Positions 7,675 to 15,536 of a stretch of 41,083 nucleotides of DNA are shown here, one piece after another (position 1 is the stretch's first letter; every line of letters starts with the position of its first letter). The translations under genes were made by a program, and so were the position numbers. The notes beneath the pieces were generated by a model. The model was not told where the DNA came from. It did no database searches and was given only the letters and a program-made list of their open reading frames with translations. This DNA comes from JBGSKY01 sp041740995 (GTDB taxonomy: Bacteria > Planctomycetota > Planctomycetia > Pirellulales > Pirellulaceae), in contig JBGSKY010000237.1 in the NCBI GenBank assembly GCA_041740995.1, positions 1 to 41,083 of the forward strand, written 5' to 3'.

Positions 7675-8223
7675 TCAAAACCAGCCTTTGTTAGTGCGGC
7701 GACGCCAAGACTTAGGTTTACCGAACACCTTTTTAAATTCATCAAAAGTGCAACCAACCCGCAGAAATGGGCCATTAGGCGAATTCGAAAATTCTATTTC
7801 GTTATGTGCAATTCTTATGTACTTAAGTGAGTTTGCTGAAAAAGAAGCAGCGCCGTATGGTGTCGTTGGACTGATTTCACCGGAAATGTATCGTCCAGGT
7901 TCTTGGTGGTAGCCCAATGCGATGACATCCTCTTGAGTAAGTTTGTCAACAACTATTACGTTGTTCGCAAGAACAACATAAATTCCTTCAGTGTTTGCCG
8001 TAGGTGATGCAATAGTGACGGTTTCTACTAGATTATCGCGAAGTTCAATTTCCAAATTGTCATATACTGGAATGTCTCCTGGTAAAAATGGTTCTAGTAC
8101 GTATCCACCGTAGACTATCGACATCCAAATTAACAATGGTCCAAAAATCGTTAGCAGAATCGAGCTAATTACTAAAAGAGCTATGATCGTCGCGCGTGAA
8201 TAAGTTGTTTTCATTTGTGGCAT
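7675..8223 (-). CDS. Membrane-anchored protein, possible immunity factor
   Basis: Up to 182 residues. GAAGG sits 8 bp before a second ATG at 8214, which may be the true start (MKTTYSRATIIALLVISSIL). One strong transmembrane helix lies near residues 10-40 (IIALLVISSILLTIFGPLLI) and the remainder is a beta-rich soluble domain (YDNLEIELRDNLVETVTI; SFSANSLKYIRIAHNEIEF). No homologue is recognised. It sits between two toxin remnants in the place expected for an immunity gene. A membrane anchor would suit defence against an envelope-active toxin, but that is inference. Confidence 0.55.
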   Translation of the reverse strand: MPQMKTTYSRATIIALLVISSILLTIFGPLLIWMSIVYGGYVLEPFLPGDIPVYDNLEIELRDNLVETVTIASPTANTEGIYVVLANNVIVVDKLTQEDVIALGYHQEPGRYISGEISPTTPYGAASFSANSLKYIRIAHNEIEFSNSPNGPFLRVGCTFDEFKKVFGKPKSWRRRTNKGWF

Positions 8224-8229
8224 CCTTCA

Positions 8230-8547
8230 CTACTGTTTCCACCCGCCTTCGGAAGGAGAAATTGTTTTCGAATACAGAGAGCGAATAAATGCTTTGGCTT
8301 TGTCAGTGATTTCTAACAGCGAACCATTTTGATCCCGCAAAGGAAGATCCCATATCTCTCGTTCGACCCATTTTAAATTGCGATGATAGTGATCGGCTAT
8401 TGGCTGCGGCGGATCCCAAAGATATCTCGCCATTTTCACCGGTACGCCGTCCATCAGTCTACTTCCAGCACCTGCTAGTAGCCCATAACCGATTTCCGTG
8501 TCCTGAACTCCAAAACCGCCTGGCTCCCAGTCTTGTGGTGCATTGAG
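8230..8547 (-). pseudogene. Toxin C-terminal remnant downstream of an in-frame stop
   Basis: The frame is open for about 105 codons after a TGA at 8550-8548. It begins LNAPQDWEPGGFGVQDTEIG, continues GYGLLAGAGSRLMDGVPVKM and ends SPSEGGWKQ. The stop is in the same frame as the core scrap just upstream, so one nonsense codon or a recombination joint separates the two. An internal ATG at 8454 could give a 74-residue product. The glycine-rich part resembles pre-toxin linkers and the rest may be an unrecognised tip. It almost abuts the membrane protein gene at 8223. Confidence 0.45.
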
Positions 8548-8559
8548 TCAGTTGAATCT

Positions 8560-8657
8560 GGCTTTGTTCTGCTCGGCGGTGCGGAAGGTGTCTTCTTTGA
8601 AGAACAACGGGCGGTCCCAGGCGGCGTTATCCTCGAACAGTTCGCCTGGATTGATCA
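8560..8657 (-). repeat. Direct repeat B, copy 2: isolated core scrap
   Basis: This 98-bp piece matches 3241-3338 with about four mismatches and reads LINPGELFEDNAAWDRPLFF through AEQNKA before running into ARFN and a TGA at 8550-8548. It is the upstream-most trace of the toxin core in the window; no full-length core precedes it. Confidence 0.88.
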
Positions 8658-8665
8658 GAAGAACG

Positions 8666-8686
8666 GAGAGGGTCAGACCTCTTTTC
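8666..8686. repeat. Imperfect palindrome resembling RAYT-associated motifs
   Basis: The sequence contains GAGGGTCAGACCTC followed by TTTTC, an imperfect palindrome. Similar GGTCAGACCTCTTTT sequences are, from memory, often found beside REP-associated tyrosine transposases. It lies exactly at the upstream boundary of the toxin cassette region, 100 bp from manC. No transposase is visible. Tentative. Confidence 0.35.
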
Positions 8687-8771
8687 GGATAGGTTCTACG
8701 TGTGTCATAAGCGAAGATTATTTGGGAACGACTGGCGCCGAGCAGTTTTCATGCTGACGACGATTAACGGT

Positions 8772-9851
8772 TTATAGATAGCGAAGGTGTCCAAGTTCGC
8801 TGAGCTGCTGGACGACTTCGCGGACGCGTTCTTCTTGGGATTTTGGTGCGACCAAAGTTGCGTCGCTGGTGTGCACAACGATCATGTCCTTGGTTCCAAT
8901 TGTGACCACCAAATGATCTTCGTTGGTTCGAACAATCATGCCAGAGGAGTCGATTGGCAAATAAGGGCCTTCGACGGTATTGCCGTGCTCATCGGGCGGC
9001 AGAAGTCTGGCCATTGCTTGCCATGATCCAACGTCATCCCAACGAAAGGTGGTCTCGACGACGGCCACGTTCGGGTAGCTTTCCATAACTGCGAAATCGA
9101 TCGACTTGCCGCGGATCGCAGCGTATTCCTGCTCGAACCGGCTAGAAAAATCGCTGCTGCCAATTGATTTGGCAATGTTGTCGATGTGCTGAAACATTTC
9201 CGGCTCGTTGGCTTTGATCGCTTGCAAAATCGTGCTAGCGCGCCACAAAAAGATGCCGCTGTTCCAGTAAAAGTCGCCGCTGTCGACGTACGATTGCGCT
9301 GTCGCCCGGTCCGGCTTCTCACGAAACTTGGCAACTTGAAAGGCGGAAGTCCCTTCGATCGAAGTGAGTCCAGCGCCGCGCTGTATGTAGCCAAACGATT
9401 CGGCTGGGTAATTGGGGCGAATACCAAAGGTGACGATGCGTGATGGGTCTTCGTCGATCAATGCCAATCCCGCGCGAACAGTCCGATGAAATTCTTCGCG
9501 AGGTTCAATCACATGGTCCGAAGGCATCACCAACATTGCACCGTCAGGGTCGCCCGACGCGATCAGCGACGCGGCAATACCGATACACGGTGCGGTGTCT
9601 CGCTTGCAGGGTTCACCAACAATATGTTCCGGCGGCAAGCCAGGAATCTGAGTCGCGATGGCATTGGTCAACTGCGAATTAGTCAATATCAGAACGTGTT
9701 CGGGGCTGACCAAGTTTGCCAGACGCGCAAATGTCTCCTGCAACATTGTTTGGCTGCCAGCCATTTTCAAAAGCTGTTTGGGCAACATTTGTCGCGAAGC
9801 TGGCCAAAATCGAGTGCCCGAACCGCCAGCCATGATTACTGCGTGCAACAT
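8772..9851 (-). CDS. manC: Mannose-1-phosphate guanylyltransferase
   Basis: A 359-residue nucleotidyltransferase that makes GDP-mannose from mannose-1-phosphate and GTP, for surface polysaccharide or LPS precursors. The N-terminus has the signature MAGGSGTRFWPASRQMLPKQ (residues about 7-26), followed by GEPCKRDTAPCIGIAA, VMPSDHVI and FREKPDRATAQSY, then FYWNSGIFLWRAS. The length covers only the transferase half; the C-terminal phosphomannose isomerase domain of fused ManC/AlgA enzymes is absent. The start lies 12 bp after the stop of the UDP-sugar pyrophosphorylase gene, suggesting one transcription unit for nucleotide sugars. Confidence 0.9.
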   Translation of the reverse strand: MLHAVIMAGGSGTRFWPASRQMLPKQLLKMAGSQTMLQETFARLANLVSPEHVLILTNSQLTNAIATQIPGLPPEHIVGEPCKRDTAPCIGIAASLIASGDPDGAMLVMPSDHVIEPREEFHRTVRAGLALIDEDPSRIVTFGIRPNYPAESFGYIQRGAGLTSIEGTSAFQVAKFREKPDRATAQSYVDSGDFYWNSGIFLWRASTILQAIKANEPEMFQHIDNIAKSIGSSDFSSRFEQEYAAIRGKSIDFAVMESYPNVAVVETTFRWDDVGSWQAMARLLPPDEHGNTVEGPYLPIDSSGMIVRTNEDHLVVTIGTKDMIVVHTSDATLVAPKSQEERVREVVQQLSELGHLRYL

Positions 9852-9863
9852 GAATTCGCCAGT

Positions 9864-11285
9864 CTACTTGAATTGCTGATCCAAAAAGTATGTATCCGAC
9901 GATATCGTCGTGCCAGAAAGAATTTTGCCTTTTACTTCGTTTGCATCTAGTGCCCAAGCGGGATGAATTTCAACTTTTATTCCGTCGGCAACAAGAACGC
10001 CTGCTGATTGGAGCCATTGACGATGAAGGGCCGAGATTGCTTGCTTGGTCGCCGCAGGCGTATCGGTAGGTGCTCCATCGGCATTTTTCACCGGCGCGAA
10101 AACTTCAGCCGCATCGCCTTCGACAACCAGTGATCGCTCGGCCATTGGCAATAAATCAAAAATGAATCGCTCAAACTTATGGGCGTTAGGCTCGGTAGGC
10201 TTCTCAAACTCGCCATCAGGCCTGACGAAGGCTACTGATTTGAAAGCTCGATGGAACGGCAACGCTTCCACCTGATCAAGCATCGATGCCAAAAATTCTA
10301 ACTCAAACAAGTGCACGGCAATATTGCCTGCCCAAAGCCGCAACGAACCATCCGCGTTAGTCAGTTCTGCCGCAGAAGCTGGCAAATCGCTGTATTCAAT
10401 GATTCGGACACGGCCATCGACGGCGACAACGTTCCCGACTTTTTCCAAAGCGAACCGCTTGCGAACGACTTGCGTCGTAATTTGAGATTTTGTCAGCAGA
10501 TGTGAGCCGATCAGCGTCGGGTCGCACACACTGACCATTGGGTTATCGATTTGGCAGTAAAAAAAATGCTCCACGCCTTTAGACCGCGCCGCTTGCAAGC
10601 ACCCGTTCTTGTGAAGAGCCGCCAGCATCCCACCGTGACCATTGGGGCTGAGGGCAACCTGATGCGTCGCCGACATTAAAATCTTGCCAGTTTTCGCGTC
10701 GACGGCGGGCATCGTTCCTTGGCAAAAAATTTGCACGTTTTCCTTGTCCAGGCCCAGCCAATTGACGCTCTCAAAATAATTGCGGGTTTCCTCATCCGTT
10801 GCAGGGCTGGTCATGATGTAAAGCGGAATAGCATGACCATATCGTTTCATCAACGCCTTCAAGCGATCAATTTGCATTTCAAAAAGCGTTCGCGATGAAA
10901 GCGGTCCGATTTCGAAAAGCCCCTTAGGTTGATCAAATCCGAGCCGTGTGCCCTGGCCACCAGCGGCCAGAATCATCGCCAGCTTGCCTTCGGCAAGCGA
11001 TTGCTCGCCCGCCTTCGTCGCTTCGGCTAGCGTAAAACCTGACGGATGCTCGCCAAGTGCAATCGCTGGCGGCGATTGAGCGTGGATCGCCATGGCGGCC
11101 CAATCCGGTGATTCTTCAGTTCCGCGTGAAAGGCCGTCAATTTGAGCGAAATCTATCTCGCTGAGTTGCTGCTCCAGCGAAGATTGCTGATCGCTTGAAA
11201 GCTTGTCCCAAAAGGCGAGCAAATGCTCCTGACCAAATTTTTTTAAATCGCTGACCAAACTGGGTTGCGGAGTGATTTTCGTCAT
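9864..11285 (-). CDS. UDPGP-family UDP-sugar pyrophosphorylase (UAP1-like)
   Basis: 473 residues from the ATG at 11285 (MTKITPQPSLVSDLKKFGQE). The frame extends 40 codons further upstream, but that part is not family-like. The signature ILAAGGQGTRLGFDQPKGLF is the nucleotide-binding loop of eukaryote-type UDP-GlcNAc/UDP-glucose pyrophosphorylases (UDPGP family, distinct from bacterial GlmU/GalU). Further matches are SPNGHGGMLAALHKNG and FFYCQIDNPM. It converts a sugar-1-phosphate and UTP to a UDP-sugar; GlcNAc is the most likely substrate but glucose or galactose cannot be excluded. It is the upstream gene of a two-gene unit with manC. Confidence 0.85.
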   Translation of the reverse strand: MTKITPQPSLVSDLKKFGQEHLLAFWDKLSSDQQSSLEQQLSEIDFAQIDGLSRGTEESPDWAAMAIHAQSPPAIALGEHPSGFTLAEATKAGEQSLAEGKLAMILAAGGQGTRLGFDQPKGLFEIGPLSSRTLFEMQIDRLKALMKRYGHAIPLYIMTSPATDEETRNYFESVNWLGLDKENVQIFCQGTMPAVDAKTGKILMSATHQVALSPNGHGGMLAALHKNGCLQAARSKGVEHFFYCQIDNPMVSVCDPTLIGSHLLTKSQITTQVVRKRFALEKVGNVVAVDGRVRIIEYSDLPASAAELTNADGSLRLWAGNIAVHLFELEFLASMLDQVEALPFHRAFKSVAFVRPDGEFEKPTEPNAHKFERFIFDLLPMAERSLVVEGDAAEVFAPVKNADGAPTDTPAATKQAISALHRQWLQSAGVLVADGIKVEIHPAWALDANEVKGKILSGTTISSDTYFLDQQFK

Positions 11286-11438
11286 ACCAAAGTCTATTGG
11301 AACGTAAAAAAACGTTTGCTTGAAATTGGCCAGCACAATGCGGCTCAATCGACAGAGCGGCCGGACAATTTCCCGATAGCGGACAGCATAAAGCCAGACG
11401 CCCAAGAGCGAAAGGCGTTACCGGCGTGAGAGCGACGC

Positions 11439-14400
11439 CTAGTCCGCATCGGCTTGCGGTTGCAAGCTAACGATTCGAAAGCTTTGCATCAACATCGAAT
11501 CACTTGGCAGCGCTGTCATCGATTGCGGTCCCACACCTGGAATCAGTCGCTGAATGTTAATGGCCATGGTCAGCGGATTGTTTTCGAAATCTTGTTTAGC
11601 CCTCGGCGTCAGTTCGCTCCATGCAATCGCGATCTCGCTTGTCCAGCCTTGCTCATTGTTCGCGTTGGCTACAAACCATTTTGGATCCCAAGCGGTAATG
11701 CCAGAAAGCCGATCGTGAGTACGACCATCGGCGGCTACTGCTAGCTCGAAATACGACTGATAATCTCGATCCGTGTCGATCCGAATGACGACCGAATCAA
11801 GCTCGCGCAAATCCGAATCACGAGCTCTAGTAGTTTCCGGGCGCGCGCTAATTTTCGCGCTACTGGTTCTGGCAGACTTCAGTCCGCCGGGAACGTTCGT
11901 TGGCGCGGGACAGTTGCACGCAATAAACAGAAACTCGCCGTCACTTGCCAGCCGGACATTGGAACAGCGGTCTACATCGATGCTCCACGGTGAACGGAGT
12001 TCGATCCTTTGACAAGATTGCCACATTTCATCGTTGAAGTCGCCATCCAAGTTCGGACGCTGTTGGACTGATTTAATTATAAGGTCGTTAATCATTGATT
12101 CCCTCGTCACTGCTTGTGAACTGTTAGAATTCACACTCGCAACTGGGCGACTAATTTCCGCTTCGTGACTTGCCAAAGCAGACCACCCCAACAGTTGTTT
12201 GGTGGGGAGTAAGGACTTTATCGGACTATCGAAATTGGCGTTAGTTGAGCTTCGTTTTCCAATCAATGAGTGTGTGGAAAAAACCATCCGCGGGTCCAAT
12301 CGCAAATGCCGCTGCTTGCCCCATAAGGATTCCAACAGATCGGGGGCAACGCCCACCAATGGATGCGACTCATAGACCGCCAACTCGTTGATTGAAACTG
12401 CGGCTGCGAAAGTCGCTGCGACAACTGGATTGGGGGTCTGATTAGCCTCGCTGATGGCCGCCGCTTGCTGAACAGGCAGATCCTTTTCAAATGGACTTAC
12501 GAACGCCGCTGGTTGAGAAGTTGTATTAAGTTTCGAAGCTGTGGTTGCGTTTCGATCAAGTGATGGGGCTTCGATAGCGTCAGTTGTCTGAAATGCGTGC
12601 GCATATTCGGCGCTACCGCAAAACCGAATGGCTAGTTGCTCTCCGATCTCTTGCCAAGCGTTCCGTTTAGGCTCAAGAAAAAGAAACTCCAGGCTTTGTC
12701 GAAAGGCGAGCCAATCGCCGCCGTGCAGCTTAATAATGGCTAGTTCCAACAAGAACCGACAACGCTCATCGGAGCCGAGCGTTCCTGTGTAATTGGATAC
12801 TTCGTGCAACCACTTCTTTCGCTGTAACGTTGTCGTCAAATCCTGCTTGACTAATGATGCAAAAGCGTCCTGCTGTTTTAAAGTTGCCATCAGGACTTGC
12901 AGGTTACGGATCTTGCTTTCACCTACGTTTCTCATCGCTGACGAATCTTCCGTCAAACCTGCAAAATAGCTTTTCGCCTGGGACACCGATCGTCGACCGC
13001 CAGTCATCGCCCAGTAATCGCCGTAGAGCTTTGGGTTGTTCCAAAAAATCGTCGCGGTCGGTGTTTCTTTCGCGAGCTTAACTTGTTCAAAATAGGGATC
13101 GATCAATTCGTCGAGCGTGTTCACGCCGCCAATTAGACACGAGGCGATACGAACACGATCGGAGACCGTTTGGCCCGAATTGCCAAGCAAAGCATTGGCT
13201 TCAATCGTCCAATCGGCCAGCGAGCTAGAGCTGACGCGTGGAGTTCGCCGAACTGTTCGCGTGACCTTCCATGCTGGCAGGCCAAGCCCTGATTCAACCG
13301 AAAAGGCATGAAAGCTTGGATCACTTGCCAGTTGAACAGCTTGCAAAATCGCAGTATTACATCGCGTAACCAAATCGCTTCGCTCGTCGGTCGCGCTCAT
13401 CACGATAACGTCCGGTCGCAACGATCGAATAGCGACCACCAGTTCCCGTTCGACCAAAGATGCCGCTCGGATTCCGTTTCGATCGGTTGGCGACGGTGAA
13501 CCACTGCTTGAACTGACGAGCCCTTGCTCATAACCAACCAAATCATCTTGGCGATTGGAGCTGCCTTGCATCGCCGAGACTGGAAAAAACGGCATAACAT
13601 CTAGATTCACCGAAGCACAAATATTGGCTACGTCTTGCAATCTTGAATGGCTTTCCGCCCACGCATCAGCGCCTTCGAAGGCGTTCTGAGAATGGACCAC
13701 CAGCCCAGCTGCTTGCCGCTTTTCGCCCAACGCACAAAGCGTCAACGCGTCGAGCGGCAAATCCTCTAATCGAGCCGCAATGGCCAGCATTGAAAGTCGC
13801 GAAGCGTTCTCGTGCTTGACCCACCAGCCCTCGCCTGAATTTCTGGTTTCGATGATCTTTGCCATCGGCCCGACGGCGATGACATGCTCCGGTGTAACGG
13901 CTTGTACTGAGCACAGCGGAACTGCGCTGCCGGTTTGATGCAACGAAAAATCGCGACCGTCAACGCTGTGCAACAACAGGCCAGGAATATTGCCCGTGAT
14001 CCAAATCGATCCATCGTTCGCCGCGACATTTCTCAGGTCCAATAGATCGCGATCTGCTGACGTGAAAGGCAGGTGGACTTGTTCCCACGAGGTCAAACTA
14101 TCAGAGCGATAAATTTGCGATTTTGAACCGACAAGCCAAACGCTCAGGCCATCATTGCTGGCATCGCGAATTGGTGCAAGCATTGTTGAAGGCAAATTGA
14201 CCTGTGAAAATCGTTGCCCATCCTGGCAAACAAAAACCCGTGACAGCCGATCGACAACAACGCCTCGAATTGGATCGAGCCAAGTCGCTGCGGCGATGTG
14301 CGAGCAAGGCACTGCACGAGGAATGAAGGTCTCGCCTCCATCATTGCTTTCAAACAGCGAGCTTTGATGTATTGTCGACCAATCACCCCATGCGATCAAA

Positions 14401-14831
14401 TTATTCGGACCGAAAGCTTGTATCCCAACCAATTTCGAAACTCCGTTGGCAGGCAGATTGGTCCAAGTTTCACCGGCGTCCGTCGTTCGATAAATGACCG
14501 CTTCGCTCCGCCCGCTCACTGGCCAAACGAATCCCCCGACGATCCAACCATGCTGGTCATCAGCGAAACAGACCTGATGAAAATTCGCACCGCTTCCCAG
14601 TTCGACACGCCGCCAATTTCGACCGCCATCGACGCTGGACATTACCAAACCGCGATCGCCAACGGCCCATATGCGATCGATCGATGACGCAACACATGCA
14701 CGAAGAGTCGCATCCGCTGAATCACTTGCTGTACTTGCCCAGGGAAGATTATTTTGTCCCAAGGCGGTTGACCAATTGACGGCGATCAGCAACAGCCAGA
14801 AAAGATTTAGTAGTAGCAACGATCGCGACAT
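11439..14831 (-). CDS. Exported YCF48/BNR-like propeller protein with CBM9-like C-terminus
   Basis: About 1130 residues from the ATG at 14831; a TTG three codons upstream is less likely. A signal peptide is clear (SLLLLNLFWLLLIAVNW, ALGQ). Residues about 30-340 carry repeated propeller blades of the YCF48/BNR type: DRIWAVGDRGLVMSSVDGGR, YRTTDAGETWTNLP, ESNDGGETFIPRA, SVDGRDFSLHQTG. Residues about 350-560 contain VERELVVAIRSLRPDVIVMS, loosely like a degenerate LmbE/PIG-L deacetylase but without a visible AHPDDE motif. The last ~190 residues (PNLDGDFNDEMWQ; DSVVIRIDTDRDYQSYFELA) look like a CBM9/DOMON-type binding domain. Likely periplasmic or surface-located; function unknown. Confidence 0.65.
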   Translation of the reverse strand: MSRSLLLLNLFWLLLIAVNWSTALGQNNLPWASTASDSADATLRACVASSIDRIWAVGDRGLVMSSVDGGRNWRRVELGSGANFHQVCFADDQHGWIVGGFVWPVSGRSEAVIYRTTDAGETWTNLPANGVSKLVGIQAFGPNNLIAWGDWSTIHQSSLFESNDGGETFIPRAVPCSHIAAATWLDPIRGVVVDRLSRVFVCQDGQRFSQVNLPSTMLAPIRDASNDGLSVWLVGSKSQIYRSDSLTSWEQVHLPFTSADRDLLDLRNVAANDGSIWITGNIPGLLLHSVDGRDFSLHQTGSAVPLCSVQAVTPEHVIAVGPMAKIIETRNSGEGWWVKHENASRLSMLAIAARLEDLPLDALTLCALGEKRQAAGLVVHSQNAFEGADAWAESHSRLQDVANICASVNLDVMPFFPVSAMQGSSNRQDDLVGYEQGLVSSSSGSPSPTDRNGIRAASLVERELVVAIRSLRPDVIVMSATDERSDLVTRCNTAILQAVQLASDPSFHAFSVESGLGLPAWKVTRTVRRTPRVSSSSLADWTIEANALLGNSGQTVSDRVRIASCLIGGVNTLDELIDPYFEQVKLAKETPTATIFWNNPKLYGDYWAMTGGRRSVSQAKSYFAGLTEDSSAMRNVGESKIRNLQVLMATLKQQDAFASLVKQDLTTTLQRKKWLHEVSNYTGTLGSDERCRFLLELAIIKLHGGDWLAFRQSLEFLFLEPKRNAWQEIGEQLAIRFCGSAEYAHAFQTTDAIEAPSLDRNATTASKLNTTSQPAAFVSPFEKDLPVQQAAAISEANQTPNPVVAATFAAAVSINELAVYESHPLVGVAPDLLESLWGKQRHLRLDPRMVFSTHSLIGKRSSTNANFDSPIKSLLPTKQLLGWSALASHEAEISRPVASVNSNSSQAVTRESMINDLIIKSVQQRPNLDGDFNDEMWQSCQRIELRSPWSIDVDRCSNVRLASDGEFLFIACNCPAPTNVPGGLKSARTSSAKISARPETTRARDSDLRELDSVVIRIDTDRDYQSYFELAVAADGRTHDRLSGITAWDPKWFVANANNEQGWTSEIAIAWSELTPRAKQDFENNPLTMAINIQRLIPGVGPQSMTALPSDSMLMQSFRIVSLQPQADAD

Positions 14832-15102
14832 GGCAGCCAAGCTGAACAGTGACTAGAGAAACAAAAATGACCGAAACGTTGGGATGCTATCAAAACGATT
14901 GTCTTGCTCGCCATATCTGATTGACAGAAAATTCAGTCTTCGCTGACGGCCAAATTCGCATCCAAAATCTATAGAAAGCCCTATATATAGCGCGCTGTAC
15001 CGTAGCGCTAGGCCGTGCAACAACAGTCCTTAGGTCGCAGTGCTTACCTTAAGAAGCCTGGAACCGACAGTTGTTTCCCATAAACGAATGAGAATCGCAC
15101 CA

Positions 15103-15456
15103 ATGAATCAAGAAATCAATCGAGCACAACGGACTCAAAATCTAAATTCCCGTCGAAGATTTTTGGTCACTACGGCTGCTACAGCCGCTGTCGCTCGTTA
15201 TGTTTGGCTCCCAAGTCGTGCCTATGGACAATCGCCGAACGATCGATTGTGAGTGGGTGTGATAGGAACAAGCATCAATACCAACCGATACACCGGAGAC
15301 GGCGACCATCCTGGTTGTGGTGCGTTGGTCGGTCATCAAGCTTGCAAACTTGGCGACCTGAACGCAGTGGCGAATGTGAATCGCATCAACGCCGAAGCCA
15401 ATTCAATGACCCGCCGCGAACAACGTGAACCTTATCGTATCGACGTTGAAGTGTAG
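15103..15456 (+). pseudogene. Tat-exported Gfo/Idh/MocA oxidoreductase, broken and truncated
   Basis: The ATG at 15103 starts a Tat signal with SRRRFL and an AXA-like region ending RAYGQSPNDRL. An in-frame TGA at 15250-15252 follows. The same frame resumes at once with VGVIGTSI and continues KLGDLNAVANVNRINAEA, the Rossmann start typical of Gfo/Idh/MocA enzymes. It ends in a TAG at 15454-15456 after about a quarter of the usual length. A CGA-to-TGA change would explain the first stop; the rest is a deletion. No downstream remainder is visible before ettA. Translation restart at the GTG of 15253 would only make a fragment. Confidence 0.75.
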
Positions 15457-15536
15457 ACAAGTTCGTCGCAGCTCAATCTCTGCATCGGCCAAGACCGGTC
15501 CTGGCCTACGACTGGAAATCGTGGATCTCGACACGA

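Noticed and set aside
1..8760. Prophage or type VI secretion island
   Set aside because: No capsid, tail, VgrG, PAAR, integrase or att-like repeat is visible; the content is toxin tips and immunity genes only.
9486..9950. 154-codon plus-strand frame opposite manC
   Set aside because: Antisense to a well-supported enzyme gene.
15250..15252. TGA read as selenocysteine
   Set aside because: The position is the loop before a Rossmann strand, not a redox site; the gene is also truncated, so a nonsense mutation is simpler.
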